Shown here piece by piece: positions 11,030 to 21,192 of a stretch of DNA of 64,000 nucleotides. The DNA comes from Ovis canadensis (taxonomy: Eukaryota > Chordata > Mammalia > Artiodactyla > Bovidae): contig NC_091249.1 of NCBI RefSeq assembly GCF_042477335.2, positions 46,980,001 to 47,044,000 on the forward strand, read 5' to 3'. Numbering within the stretch: position 1 is the first letter of the stretch; each line of letters starts with the position of its first letter. The notes beneath the pieces were generated by a model, which made no database searches, was not told the origin of the DNA, and saw only the letters and a list, made by a program, of their open reading frames with translations. The position numbers were made by a program, and so were the translations under genes.

Positions 11030-11106
11030 ACTCAATACCAGAGACGTTACTCGATACCAGAGACGTTACTCAATACCAGAGATGTTACTCAATACCAGAG
11101 ACCGTT
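11030..11106 (+). repeat. 19-bp tandem repeat, four units, in proviral pol
   Basis: Units at 11030-11048, 11049-11067, 11068-11086 and 11087-11106 follow 'actcaataccagagacgtt' with one or two changes each (the last has an extra base). It lies between the RT connection and RNase H segments, where no repeat is expected. Confidence 0.95.
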
Positions 11107-11826
11107 ATGTGAGAACCCCCATGTTACTATTGAATTGTCAGGCCTTGAACCCGGCCACTCTCCTTCCTGTGGGAGAAGGTGGGCCCTCACATGATTGCAA
11201 AGAAATATGCCAGCAGACCTGACTTGAGAGACCAGCCAATCCTGGACCCAGATTTGGTCCTGTACACCAAAGGCACCAGCCTGGTGAAACAAGGACAACG
11301 ACTGTCGGGATATGCAGCAGTCATGGAAGAAACCATCCTTGAGTCTAGCTCTCTGCTGTCACACTGGTCCGCTCAATGGGCCGAACTATTTGCTCTAATC
11401 CGGGCCCTCCAGCTGTCAAAAGGTAAGAAGACAAACATTTACACAGACTCCAGGTATGCTTTTGCCACACTACATATACACAGGGCTCTGTATAAGGAGA
11501 GAGGCCTTTTGATAGCTAGTGGAAAAGATATTAAAAATAAGGAAGACATTCTGGCCCTATTAGTTGCTGCCTGGGAACCAGAAAGGGTTGCAGTCATACA
11601 TTGCCGAGGACATCAAAAAGAGGATACCCCCTGGGCTTGGCAAAACAGACTGGCAGATAAGACCACTAAACAAGCAGCCAAGGGCTTGGGGGTGACAAGT
11701 GAAGCCCCTAGAAAAGCTCTCGTATTGGCGGAGCTGCCTGAGCTAACACTGAACTCTATAAAATACACTGAAGCCCAAAACCAACTAGGCAAAGAGGAAG
11801 GGGCCATCAAGACTGAAAAGGGATAG
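11107..11826 (+). pseudogene. pol: RNase H domain remnant of the class I provirus
   Basis: The open frame 11179-11826 (215 codons) is the longest intact piece of pol. RNase H landmarks are in order: 'LYTKGTS' at residues 28-34, 'QWAELFAL' with the second acidic residue, 'YTDSRYAF' with the third and 'NRLADKTTKQAA' with the fourth. The first catalytic aspartate is replaced: codon 11269-11271 is AAA (lysine) where the family has Asp. Just upstream 'LNCQALNPATLLP' is the usual tether sequence, in a different frame. The frame ends before the integrase zinc domain. It is long but predicted catalytically dead. Confidence 0.85.
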
Positions 11827-12456
11827 TGGGAATTGCCAAGTGGCAAATTATTGATGCCAGAGGAGCTGGTACCCACTCTGGTAAGCCAAATACACCAAGC
11901 GACCCACCTAGGCGATGATAAACTGGAAGAGCTAATTCAAAGATACTTCTTGGTTCCCCGCCTCTCTTCCCTACACAGGACAAATCTCAGAATTGCACTT
12001 CCTGTTCACAGGTCATGCTGCCTCTCGGCACAGACAGAAACCTCTGGGGATTCAGCTAAAAGGCACGCTGCCCGTTGAACACCTGGAACTGGATTTCACT
12101 GAAATGAAACCTCACCAACACCACCCTTACCTGCTGGTCATGGTATGTACGTTCTCTGGATAGGTAGAAGCTTTTCCTACCCGGACTGAAAAAGCATCAA
12201 AAGTAGCCCAGTGCCTGCTTAGTGAAATAGTTCCCAGATTTGGATTTCCTACCAGCATTGGATTGGACAATGGCCCGGCTTTTGTAGCTGATTTAGTATA
12301 ACAAGTAAGCAAAACTTTAAACATCAAGTGGAAATTATATACAGCATATAGGCCCCAGAGTTCTGGGATGGTGCAAGGACCCAACCAGACACTTAGAGAG
12401 ACACTCTCCAAGTGGATCATAGAGACCAACTGCTCCAGGGTGGACTTGTTTCCAAC
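11827..12456 (+). pseudogene. pol: Integrase N-terminal and core remnant
   Basis: The frame 11833-12078 carries the zinc-binding domain ('IHQATHLGDDKLEEL' with the two histidines). After a frameshift the core follows: 'LDFTEM' holds the first catalytic Asp, and 'GLDNGPAF' the second. Where the catalytic Glu is expected, codon 12374-12376 is CAA (Gln), in 'MVQGPNQ'. In-frame stops occur near 12160 and 12298. The coding sequence is cut at 12456 by the antisense LTR and resumes at 13639. All three defects make it non-functional. Confidence 0.82.
12451..12456. repeat. Likely 6-bp target duplication of the solo LTR (5' copy)
   Basis: 'tccaac' before the LTR and 'tccgat' after it at 13639-13644 agree at four of six positions, the two differences being transitions. 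Six bases is normal for class II elements. Confidence 0.5.
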
Positions 12457-13638
12457 TGCCGGGGTCCAGCCCCGGTGGATCCAGGGAATCCAAAGGGTGG
12501 ACAGAGTCGGCGAGGAAAACTTATTTATTTATTAATATAAGATTAGATTAGGAAGAAATAGTGTAATAGGAAAATTAAGTGGAGAGAAGAGGCTGATTAA
12601 CTTGGGTTACGGGGAAAACCAATAAAGTTCCAGACAAGGAGCTTGCACCATCTACATTAGGCCGCCAGCGCCCATTTGAATATCGGAGAGTGCCCCGCCT
12701 TGGGCTCTCTCTCTTATGGATCTTAAAAGCCAGGACAAGTAAGTAGACATAGTGAGCCTCCACGCCCCAGATGGGAATTCAGCCTGAAATTAGAGTAAAG
12801 AGGAGACACAGGGGAAACCAGCCCAGCGACTGGTTCCCCTTCTATTGTCCTTCAAAGCCTTTTATACTTTTGCTTATACATAGAGATCAATGGGTAATAC
12901 AAAATTATGTAGCGTTAGCAGCCCAGACTCTTTCTGTATATCTTTTTGTATACATAAGGTCTCAGGTGATTTACATTATCTTCTGGCCCAGAGGCTTGCT
13001 AACACTTTTTGGCTCTCTTTCTTAATGAATGTTAATCTCATTTCCCCTGAAGTGTTTTTCTTTAATCTGCATCTCCTTAAAGCACTAAAGTTACATCTCT
13101 ACAGAACAAAGGCGCAGTGGGTTATAACAAAGAAGTTACTTAACTCAAAGATCTAATGTTGCTGATACCAGGTCTACTACTTGTTTTTCTATATACCAAC
13201 TATAACTAAAAATACAGGATATGAAAATTTGGCAGCAAGTATTGGCTCAACAAATGAAACCTTTAATCAGTCCTATTCTAATGATTTGACTCTTCGGAAG
13301 CCCCTACGTTCCTAGGATGTTTAAAGCTTCCTGTGCCTCCAGCGGTCAGGAGGCCTCAAACAATCACATGCACAGCTGTGATCACATGCAGGCAGGCTAA
13401 AAAGCCATCAGAGGTGTTTTTGGATTGAAACACTCTTTCAAATGCAGAAGCCTAAAGCCCTGAATTGACTTTTTCCAGAGAATGTCAGAAGAGTGGAAAA
13501 GCAGGCAGATTCTTAATTTTTGAGGTACATGCTCAGGAAACGCCAGGGGAAAAACCTGAGATCTGACTGGACCTTGCACATCAGATCTCTGCCGCATGAC
13601 CTTGTCACGGATGGAATTCCTCACGCTGGCCTCCAGCA
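12457..13638 (-). mobile_element. Solo LTR of a class II (ERV-K-like) element, antisense
   Basis: 1182 bp from TGCCGGGGTC to CCTCCAGCA, splitting the integrase coding sequence, which resumes directly after it. On the minus strand it begins TGCTGGAGGCCAGCGTGAGG and ends GGGGCTGGACCCCGGCA, so it has TG...CA ends in either reading. AATAAA signals on the minus strand lie at 12524-12533, close to the 3' end of the LTR as expected. It resembles ruminant ERV-K LTRs as I remember them. It differs from the class II LTR at 59123. No internal viral sequence accompanies it, which points to loss by LTR-LTR recombination. Confidence 0.82.
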
Positions 13639-14152
13639 TCCGATGGCTCTGTTCACACTCAGGATGACCCCATGGTCCCATGGCTATTCTCTGTACGAAA
13701 TTGTGTATGGGAGGCCCCTCCCACAATAAAACAGGTGTCAACAAATTTGCCTCAGGTAAGGGGAGATGAGATTTCACAGCAGATGGAACAACTGGGTAAG
13801 GTAATAAATCAGGCAACTAAGTTTGTACAAGAAAGGGTGCCGTTCCCCCTAGGGGAACAGATTGATGAATTTGTGCCCGGGGATTTGTGTCAAGGACTGG
13901 CAACACGACTCCTTGGCCTCACATTGGAAGGGTCCATATGCTGTTGTTCTAACCACCCCTACGGCAGTTAAAGTTGCATGTATCACTCCCTGGATCCACC
14001 ACATGAGGGTGAAGAGAACATACCACGCAGTCCCAGAAAACGCTGACTGGGCTGCACAGAGGGACCCCACTGACCCTCGAGAGACTAAGATCATCCTTAA
14101 GAAGAAGGGAAAGAAGATCCTGGACGAGCCCCTTCAAGATGAAGCTGCATAA
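13639..14152 (+). pseudogene. pol: Integrase C-terminal remnant
   Basis: Integrase resumes after the LTR with 'ALFTLRMTPWSHGYSLYEI' (frame 13520-13729), then shifts to other frames. The last one, 13862-14152, has the C-terminal SH3-like piece ('HWKGPYAVVLTTPTAVKV' and 'WIHHMRVK') that gammaretroviral integrases share, and a stop at 14150-14152. The env start codon at 14139 lies inside this frame, giving a 14-base overlap of the kind usual in gammaretroviruses. Confidence 0.85.
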
Positions 14153-15518
14153 TCAACTCCTGTTGCTTGGCCTCATCAACGTGATTTTGAATTTAACTTG
14201 CGTTTCAACTCAGGACAATGTTTCCGTCTCATGGGCACATTCCTACGTGGACTTCCACAACACCTGCAACTGCTGGCTACGTGGGGCTATGCCTCTGTCT
14301 GTGATGGATGGACTTCCTTGGGTGTCACCACTCCGCCAAGGAGATTTTAAACCTGCTCTTTTCTGGGACAACAAAAAGAGACTTTCCTTTCTGTTGTCAA
14401 TCATAATCTCTCCCTGCTCTCTTGGTGTAAGCCAGACCTACAGTCAATAGACTTGGGTCATGGGGTTACATTTGATGTAAACGCCAGTTTCATAGGAGTA
14501 ACAGAAGCCTATACCTCATAGTTAAAGAACAAAAAGGAAAAAAGCTCCCTGACCAGCAAGGGAGGACAGGCCTCTAGGTATGTTGAACAATTCTACCAAG
14601 TCTGGGATGAATATTTCTGGATGACCCCAGAAAAGGGTCAATCAATTACTCCTACTTCTATATGCTGGGAACAGAAAGAACAAAGGGTAGGGTTTGGTGA
14701 CCTCCATTAGACCCAAAAGAACTAAAATATATGGGGTACCTATCCCCCGAACAATGTAAATGAACATTCGAGGTCACATACCACCCCAACCAGTCCATCC
14801 ATTGGCCAGGCTCTGATTGGAAATATAACCCTGGAATCCACTGGATGGTGCCCAATGGAACCCAATGGCTTTGTGGGCCTAACCTTTGGCCTTGGTTACC
14901 AATCGGCTGGGTAGGCTGCTGCACCCCAGGATTCACTTTTGCCCATGGCAGCATAAAGCCTAACCTACAACAAGCCCTAGTAAATCTACCTTATTTACAT
15001 GCTAGGTGGACGAGGTCTGTGTTTCAATGGTATGAGTATATTGCTGCCTTATTTGTACCTTCTATAGGGACAACAGATATTATGATTAAAGTAGAGGCCT
15101 TGACTAATTTCACAAAACAGGCCCTCCTAGATGGTGCTAAAGCCATCCAAGCCTTAAATGAAGAACAAATCCAAATGAGAAAAGCAGTAATTCAAAATAG
15201 AATGGCTTTGGACATGCTCACAGCTGAATGTTGTAGGAATGTATCAGCTGCTTTAGATGACATGAAAAACCAGGTAAAAGCAATGTCAAATGAAAAGATT
15301 CCTTTCTGGACTTCGGTCCCATCCTGGGTGAAGGTAATTGGTGGAAAACTATATTTACCCTTGTTAGAATTGCCTTGATAGTTCTGCTTTGTGGACCCTG
15401 CATTTTACAATGTATTATGAACTTTTTAACCCAAAGGTTGGTGTCGTTCTCCCAAATTGGCGGTCAGAGAGCCAGGGCGCAATATATCCCTATGAGTGAT
15501 GCTCATACTATGAGATAA
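14139..15518 (+). pseudogene. env: env remnant (signal peptide, SU, TM) of the class I provirus
   Basis: ATG at 14139 opens a frame of 103 codons with a hydrophobic leader ('LLLLGLINVILNLTCVS'), as expected for an envelope signal peptide. SU is broken by frameshifts and stops between 14450 and 14845. The frame 14845-15378 (177 codons) holds the SU end ('NGTQWLCGPNLWPWLP', 'GWVGCCTPGF') and the TM ectodomain. The latter has a coiled-coil-like stretch and an 'IQNRMALDMLTA' segment like the conserved retroviral TM region. The usual CX6CC loop is shortened: two cysteines follow almost directly. A frameshift near 15340 puts the membrane segment and cytoplasmic tail in another frame, ending at 15516-15518. 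I see no clear furin site. It cannot encode a whole Env. Confidence 0.85.
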
Positions 15519-15525
15519 GAGCATC

Positions 15526-15537
15526 AAGAAGGGGAAA
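15526..15537 (+). promoter_or_regulatory. Polypurine tract
   Basis: 'aagaaggggaaa' directly before the TG of the 3' LTR, the expected plus-strand primer site. Confidence 0.9.
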
Positions 15538-15923
15538 TGAAGGAGGAAACAGACAGAACAGGCTCCACCTTGAAAGCAGGACTCCATCTTGGGCTAGACT
15601 GTGGACTTTGAGCTATATGCCCGGTATCTATGGAAATGACATACAACTGAAAAACCAGACCCCCAACCCCCACCCCTATGAAAGAGCCCCAGGGCTCATA
15701 CCTAGACTCTCCATTGCCTAAAAGAAACCCTAATTATCTGTGTAACCAAATAGAATCATAAATTCTATTATGCTTATTGGGGTATGACCACAGGCCTATT
15801 GATAATAACTACCTAGGCATAAAACATATGAATCACAGGTTAATTTGATTGTATCTTTCTTTTCCTTTGTTCAGACAAGTGTCAAAGAATCTGGGGAAGT
15901 GAGTTGAGCATGTACACTTAGGG

Positions 15924-15930
15924 TATATAA
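15924..15930 (+). promoter_or_regulatory. LTR TATA box
   Basis: TATATAA about 65 bases before the AATAAA of the same LTR, a spacing consistent with a U3/R promoter. Confidence 0.65.
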
Positions 15931-15995
15931 GGTTTTCACAAAAACCGGTCTGGGTCCTTGGCTAAGAGGAGACTCTGCCTTGGGCCCGCCGGTAT

Positions 15996-16001
15996 AATAA
16001 A
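15996..16001 (+). promoter_or_regulatory. LTR poly(A) signal AATAAA (3' LTR)
   Basis: AATAAA in 'ggtataataaactgc', at the same place as in the 5' LTR. Confidence 0.75.
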
Positions 16002-16164
16002 CTGCATTGTCCTTCTGAGTGAGTTTATTTCCCAGAATTCACGGCTACAACACACCAGCTTGATACCAGATAGAACGTCAAAATAATATTTCTGAGATGA
16101 AAGACAGAGTTTTAGGTTGTCAGACTCAACTTTCCTAAGTTTAATTTCTTTCTGCGTTCTCAGC

Positions 16165-16296
16165 TCGACAGGCACGTTGGAATCACCTGGGAAGCTTTAA
16201 AGCTGATATCTGGTCCCATGTTAGAGCAATTAAATCAGGCTATCTTAGGGAAAGTGAGCTTTAAACAACTCTCCAGATTATTTAAAAAAAAAAAAA
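16165..16296 (+). mobile_element. MER20-like hAT fragment, first half
   Basis: 'ggaatcacctgggaagctttaaag' and 'caattaaatcaggct' resemble the mammalian MER20 element. Its other end ('ccagatgattctaatgtga') follows the BovB at 16966, so BovB split the older element. Confidence 0.6.
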
Positions 16297-16965
16297 CCAA
16301 ACTAAGATCATGGCATCTGGTCCCATCACTTCATGGCAGATAGAAAGGGGAAAAGTGGAAGAAGTGACAGATTTTATTTTCTTAGGCCCCAAATCACTGC
16401 GGATGGTGAATGCATCCATGAAATTAAAAGACACTTGCTCCTTGGAAGGAAAACTATGACAAACCTAGACACTGTATTAAAAAGCAGAGACATTACTTTG
16501 CCAACAAAGGTCTGTATAGTCAAAGCTATGGTTTTTCCAGTAGTCATGTATGGATACAAGAGTTGGATCATAAAGAAGGCTGAGAATCAAAGAACTGACG
16601 TTTTCAAACAGTGGTGCTAGAGAAGACTCTTGTGGGTCCCTCGGACTGCAAAGAGATCAAACCCATCAATCCTAAAGGAAATCAACCCTGAATATTCATT
16701 GGAAGGACTGATGCTGAAGCTGAAGCTCCAATACTTTGGCCACCTGGTGCGAAGAGCTGACTCATTGAAATAGACCCCGACGCTGGGAAAGATTGAGGGC
16801 AAGAGGAGAAGGGGACGACAGATGATGAGATGGTCGGATGGCATCACTGAGTCAATGGACACAAGTTTTAGCAAACTCTGGGAGCTAGGACAGAGGAGAC
16901 TGTCATGCTGCAGTCCATGGCATCTCAAAGAGTTGGACATGACTTACTGACTGAATAACAACAAC
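16297..16965 (+). mobile_element. BovB LINE, 3' fragment
   Basis: It starts within the BovB ORF at 'aactaagatcatggcatctgg' and runs to the 'ggacatgacttactgactgaa' end. The frame 16333-16620 encodes the C-terminal domain but stops at 16618-16620, and more stops follow. 5' truncated, preceded by an A run. Confidence 0.92.
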
Positions 16966-17012
16966 CAGATGATTCTAATGTGACAGGAGAAGCAAGATCC
17001 TCAGGACTCCAC
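16966..17012 (+). mobile_element. MER20-like hAT fragment, second half
   Basis: 'ccagatgattctaatgtgaca' is the expected other end of the element at 16165-16296. Confidence 0.5.
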
Positions 17013-18039
17013 CAGCCCTGCCTTGATCAAGCAACCACACTTGGAACACCCCCACTGATGATGAATTCACTACTTTCCTGGGAAACCCATTTCATGTTGA
17101 GACAGCTCTGATTTTTCAAAATCTTCCCTATGTTGAAGTTAAACCTGCCTTTTGGACCATCCCTCAATTTGGCCTAGCTCTGCCCACAGCACCATGGAAA
17201 TCCACCCAATACATATATCAAATTCCAGAATGATACGAAGCTGGAGACCTTGTTTGAAAGCACAATTGACAGGCTGAGAGCAAATTTAATGAAGTGAAAT
17301 TCAACAGGCAACCTCTCTTCGTGGGGCTGAAAATGTATGACACAAGAGGGGATGGGAAAGAAAGGTTGCTGGCAGCAGAAGTTACTTGATAGATTCTGGA
17401 GTGGGGATGGAGGGCTGGAGGGGACTCCACCTGAGCCATCAGGGTGATGCAGCTTATGCTCTCCCAGGCTGCATTCACAGACATGAGATCTCCAGAAGGG
17501 AGACACACCTGTAGGAAAAAACTAAGGTGACCACATTTAGATAGAGTGTGATAGAGTGATGGAGTGTGATAGAGAAAACCAGAGAAGAATGAACCCAAAG
17601 TGAAAGATTTTTAAGTGTTAAATGAAGAACTGTTAGGGGAAAAGCCGATGAAAAAGAACATATTCAAGTAAGGACCAGGTAACTAGCATTTGAGGATATA
17701 CTCTGTGCCGGTGCCCTACATACATCACTTCAGATAATCATCAAGACAGCCTCTGAAGTTACCTAATTAACAGGAAGATGTTTACAGGGCCTCAAGGGAT
17801 AACATTAGAGAGAAGGGGAGGGTTCAAAGCTTTAACGAGACAGATACCTTCAATTATGTTGCTTTCCTTTTCTTTTTGGGTCTCCTTCAGAGAAGAAGGT
17901 GATGACATGCCTCAGTTGGTGGGGCTCAGTTCATTGGTCCACAGACTCCTCTCTTAATTATTAATTTACTCCTTTGTTTATTCATGTGTATATTTTAAGT
18001 CCCCATGGCCCACCAGCATTTCTCTCCTCCTTTATAAAC
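17013..18039. other. Unassigned DNA with a possible MIR remnant
   Basis: No gene recognised. 17690-17775 ('actctgtgccggtgccctacat') resembles an antisense MIR core, weakly. Minus-strand open frames of up to 126 codons at 17218-17598 have no recognisable domain. Confidence 0.35.
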
Positions 18040-18867
18040 AACATATACTCTTCTATCTGCATATGCTCTTATAAAATTTTGCCATTTATTCTGTAAATTT
18101 TCTTTTCCTATATGTCACCATTTTCCACTAGAGATTGTACCTTTTCCTTGTTAATTTGCAGTATTTTTCAGACATGAGTCTCTTGTTGGCATTAGAACTT
18201 GATTCATAGTCTTGTTAACATTCTAATCTTTGTAATAACATTGCTCAGAGGTAAACAAAATCAACTTCTCTTCTTAAAGATTTCACATTTGAGCTTTTCG
18301 TTAATAAATCCCCACCTTAAGGTCACAAAGAAGTTCTACATTTTCTTCTAATAATTGTACAGTTTAAACTTTTACATTTAGGTCTTTTAGTCATCTGGAA
18401 TCTGCCTTTGTATATGATGTTTGACAAGATCAACCTTATTCTTCTCTGTGTAATGACCCTGTTCATCCAGTAGTGTCTAATATACAATCTTTCATTTTCC
18501 CATTGACATGTGGTGCCACCTTTACAATATATTAACTTCCAATCAATACACGAATCTGTGGAACTCTCTGTTCTGTTTCACTGATCAATTTGCCTGGCCT
18601 TGTATCAATATCGCACTGTTTTCATTACTATGGCTTGGTAGCCTGTCTCAGTATCTGCCAGGAAATGTTATATTCAGTTTTCTTCTGCAAGCTTGGCTTA
18701 TTATAGAAAAGTTCTGGAGACCTGCTGTATAACATTCTGCTTATAGTTAGCATCATTGTACTGTACATTTGTCAGGAGCAACGATCTGATGTGTTTACTA
18801 CAATTTTTAAAAAGACATTGGCTTACTATTTGTGCACTTTTATTATTCTGTATAAATTTTCAAATTC
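18040..18867 (-). mobile_element. L1 ORF2 fragment, antisense, old
   Basis: Reverse-complement L1 ORF2 wording, e.g. 'ttgtatcaatatcgcactgttttcattactatggcttggtag'-type sequence. The same element resumes after the BovB insertion, at 19254. Confidence 0.6.
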
Positions 18868-19253
18868 CGTTCAGTTGCTCAGTCATGTCTGACTCTTTGT
18901 GACCCCACGGACTGTGGCACAACAGGCTTCCCTGTCCATCACCAACTCCTGGAGCTTGCTCAAACCCATGTCCATTGAGTAGGTGATGCCATCCAACCAT
19001 TTCATCCTCTGTCATCCCCTTCTCCTCCTGCCTTCAATCTTTCCGAGCATTAGGATCTTTTCCAATGAGTCAGTTCTTTGCATCAGGTGGCCAAAGTTTT
19101 GGAGTTTCAGCATCAGTCCTTCAAATGAATATTCAGGACTGAGTTCCCTTAGGATTGACTGGTTTGACCTCCTTGCTATCCAAGGGACCCTCAAGAGTCT
19201 TCAACCCCACAGTTCAAAAGCATCAATTCTTCATTGCTCAGCTTTCTTTATGA
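18868..19253 (-). mobile_element. BovB LINE 3' end, antisense
   Basis: 'ttcagttgctcagtcatgtctgactctttgtgac'-type start followed by the reverse of the BovB C-terminal coding region, ending near 'attgctcagctttcttta'. It interrupts the antisense L1. Confidence 0.92.
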
Positions 19254-19555
19254 AATTTCTACTAAATTTTTAAGTAGAGGCCATCAAATTCATCCAAAAA
19301 TCCAAATGGAATTTTCATCAGAATTGAATAGAAATTATACATAATTTAGGAAAAATTGCCATCTTCCTTATATTAGTCATTTCATCCAAGAGCATGAAAT
19401 GTTTCTCCATTTATTCAGATCATCTTCTATGCTCTTTATTTACATTAAAAAAATTCTCCCCATTGAGCACGTGCATAATCTTGGATAAATTAATTCCTAG
19501 ATACAGTCTGTCTTGCAGAAGTTCCTATATACAGACTGATAAACAAATGATATTA
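19254..19555 (-). mobile_element. L1 ORF2 fragment, antisense (continued)
   Basis: 'ggaattttcatcagaattg' and 'gccatcttccttatattagtc' are antisense L1 ORF2 wording, continuing the element before the BovB. Confidence 0.55.
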
Positions 19556-19729
19556 GGGACTTCCCTAGTATCTTAGGGACTTCCCTAAGACTCCTTGCTC
19601 TCAATGCAGGGGGCTAGAGTTCAATCTCTAGTCAGGGAACTAAGGCCCCACATGCCGCAACTAAATATCCTGCATGCCACAAAGAAGATCACAGGTCCCA
19701 TGGGCTGCGAGTAAGACCCGGTGGTGCAG
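19556..19729 (+). mobile_element. CHR-type SINE, first part
   Basis: 'agggacttccctaagactcc' then 'agtcagggaactaaggcccc' and 'acatgccgcaa' are typical of the Cetartiodactyl CHR SINE. Its A-rich end ('aataaataaattagg') follows the Bov-tA at 19930-19960. Confidence 0.75.
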
Positions 19730-19929
19730 TGCATGCTCAGTGGCTTCTGACTCTTTGCAGCCCCACAGACTGTAGACCACCAGATTCCTCTGTCCATGGA
19801 TTTCCCAGGAAATAGTACTGGAGTGAGATGCCACTCCCTTCTCTAGGGGATCTTCCCGAACCAGGGATCGAACCCAGGTCTCCTGCATTGCAGGCAGATT
19901 CTTAAACATCTGAGCCACCAGGGAAGCCC
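19730..19929 (-). mobile_element. Bov-tA SINE, antisense, inside the CHR SINE
   Basis: Full-length reverse copy ending in 'ctgagccaccagggaagccc', the complement of the tRNA-like head. It interrupts the CHR SINE. Confidence 0.92.
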
Positions 19930-20964
19930 AATAAATAAATTAGGCACAGCCAAATAAATATTTTACAAAATGATACCAGTATAACCGAGAAGCTTCTGGT
20001 TAATATGGGATTTTCTCAACACCTTTCATATCCTGTGCTACCCAGCAACAGCAGTTGTGTGCAGAACAACTAACCCAGCTGCCATGGGCCACTCCACCTA
20101 AGACCCTTCACTCTCCTGGTCTGTCCTCCATCTGCTTAAGGTCCCCAGTGTGTGGTAACCAGTATCTTCCTGGAACTTGGTCTGTAACTGCAGCACCACA
20201 GACCTGAAGACCCTGTTTTTTCCTGGCTGGTTGCTATTCACTGTCCCAACTGAGGAGCTCAAGCAGATCATATAGTCAGAGAGTGCCCCCAACAAAGCAG
20301 ATTTCAGCTCAGACAAAGGAAAGACTTTCTGACCCAGCTACCCTAGGAAGGAAAAGTGCTGTCCCCTTCTCTCTGCAAGTGTCCTCTATTCAGGAGGTCC
20401 TGGTGTGACTCTGAGTCACCACGTACCAGCTGAGGTCTCCCATACTGAGTACATGGAGCTCTTGTCTGCTGGAGAGGTTGGGGAAGAAGAGAGAGAGAAG
20501 GGCCTGGCATCTTTGTGGCACATCTTTGGACTCAGTAGGCAAAGGCCAGGCTCCAATGTCTCCCTGGCACTGAGAGAGTCACAGCCCCCAGCAGAGGGTG
20601 CACTCACATACACACTGTGAATCTTATTTCTTACCCTGGGTTCATAAAATGAGCCAGGCAGCTTTTATCCTCCTCCATTGTCTGGAACAACCAGTGTACG
20701 TTAGAAAACAACTGTCTCTTGGAAGTTTCTTAGATTTTACCTGAAAAATGGTTTTGAGCTTAGAATTCCAGAGAGGGGAAGCCATTAAATTCCATTTCAG
20801 TTTATTTCATATTTATTTATGATTCTCTTTAAATTTTCTATTAAATTTGTGCTAATTGTGACATCTTCTAGTTTTCAAGAAATGCATCCACTTCACCTGC
20901 TTTTTAAGTTCACTCACATATAGTTATTTATAGCAGAGAAAAAGCCATAAGTATAATGGAAACA
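19930..20964. other. CHR SINE end, then unassigned DNA
   Basis: The first 30 bases are the CHR tail. I recognise nothing else. Overlapping open frames of about 70 codons on both strands near 20405-20620 look like chance. Confidence 0.4.
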
Positions 20965-20984
20965 TTAAAAATTAGTCATGTAAA

Positions 20985-21192
20985 GTTTGATGCAGTCCAA
21001 GTTAGATGCATGAAACAGGGCACTCAAAGCCGGTGCACTGGGACAACCCGGAGGGGTGGGATGGGGAGGGAGGTGGGAGAGGGGTTCGGGATGGGGGACA
21101 CATGTACACTTGTGGCTGATTCATGTCAATGTATGGCAGAAAACCACCACAATATTGTAAAGTAAGTAGCCTCCAATTAAAATTAATTAATT
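20985..21192 (+). mobile_element. Young L1 3' tail with 20-bp target-site duplication
   Basis: A short 5'-truncated copy of the young ruminant L1 tail ('catgaaacagggcactcaaag', G-rich run, 'ggctgattcatgtcaatgtatgg', 'attgtaaagtaagtagcctcc'). A perfect 20-base direct repeat flanks it at 20965-20984 and 21193-21212. The exact duplication suggests a recent insertion. Confidence 0.95.

Larger units (their letters stand above)
7168..16052 (+). mobile_element. Class I (gammaretrovirus-like) endogenous provirus, defective
   Basis: The full proviral layout is visible: 5' LTR (7168-7721), tRNA-Gly type primer site, leader, gag, pro-pol, env overlapping the end of pol, polypurine tract and 3' LTR (15538-16052), with a 4-bp 'cacc' duplication outside. 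Every gene is broken by frameshifts, stops or deletions. NC, most of protease and the RT polymerase core are absent. Later insertions are a BovB 3' end (10318-10705, antisense) and a solo class II LTR (12457-13638, antisense). By eye the LTRs differ by roughly a tenth of positions plus several indels, which suggests an old insertion; this is a rough estimate. Gammaretrovirus-like assignment rests on the MA, capsid, RNase H and integrase motifs, the pol/env overlap and the 4-bp duplication. Confidence 0.93.
15538..16052 (+). repeat. 3' LTR of the class I provirus
   Basis: 515 bp with TG...CA ends, matching the 5' LTR. It has a TATATAA box at 15924-15930 and AATAAA at 15996-16001. It contains 'acaagtgtcaa' near 15875 that the 5' LTR lacks. 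It is followed by the 'cacc' duplication at 16053-16056. Confidence 0.93.

Noticed and set aside
11030-11106. CRISPR-like array
   Set aside because: Units are directly tandem without unique spacers, within a retroviral pol gene in a mammalian genome.
14139-15518. Domesticated syncytin-like envelope
   Set aside because: Stops and frameshifts in SU, a shortened cysteine loop and an out-of-frame membrane span rule out a whole envelope protein.
17218-17598. 126-codon minus-strand frame as a gene
   Set aside because: No domain, no context, and an overlapping frame of 110 codons in another phase; most likely chance.
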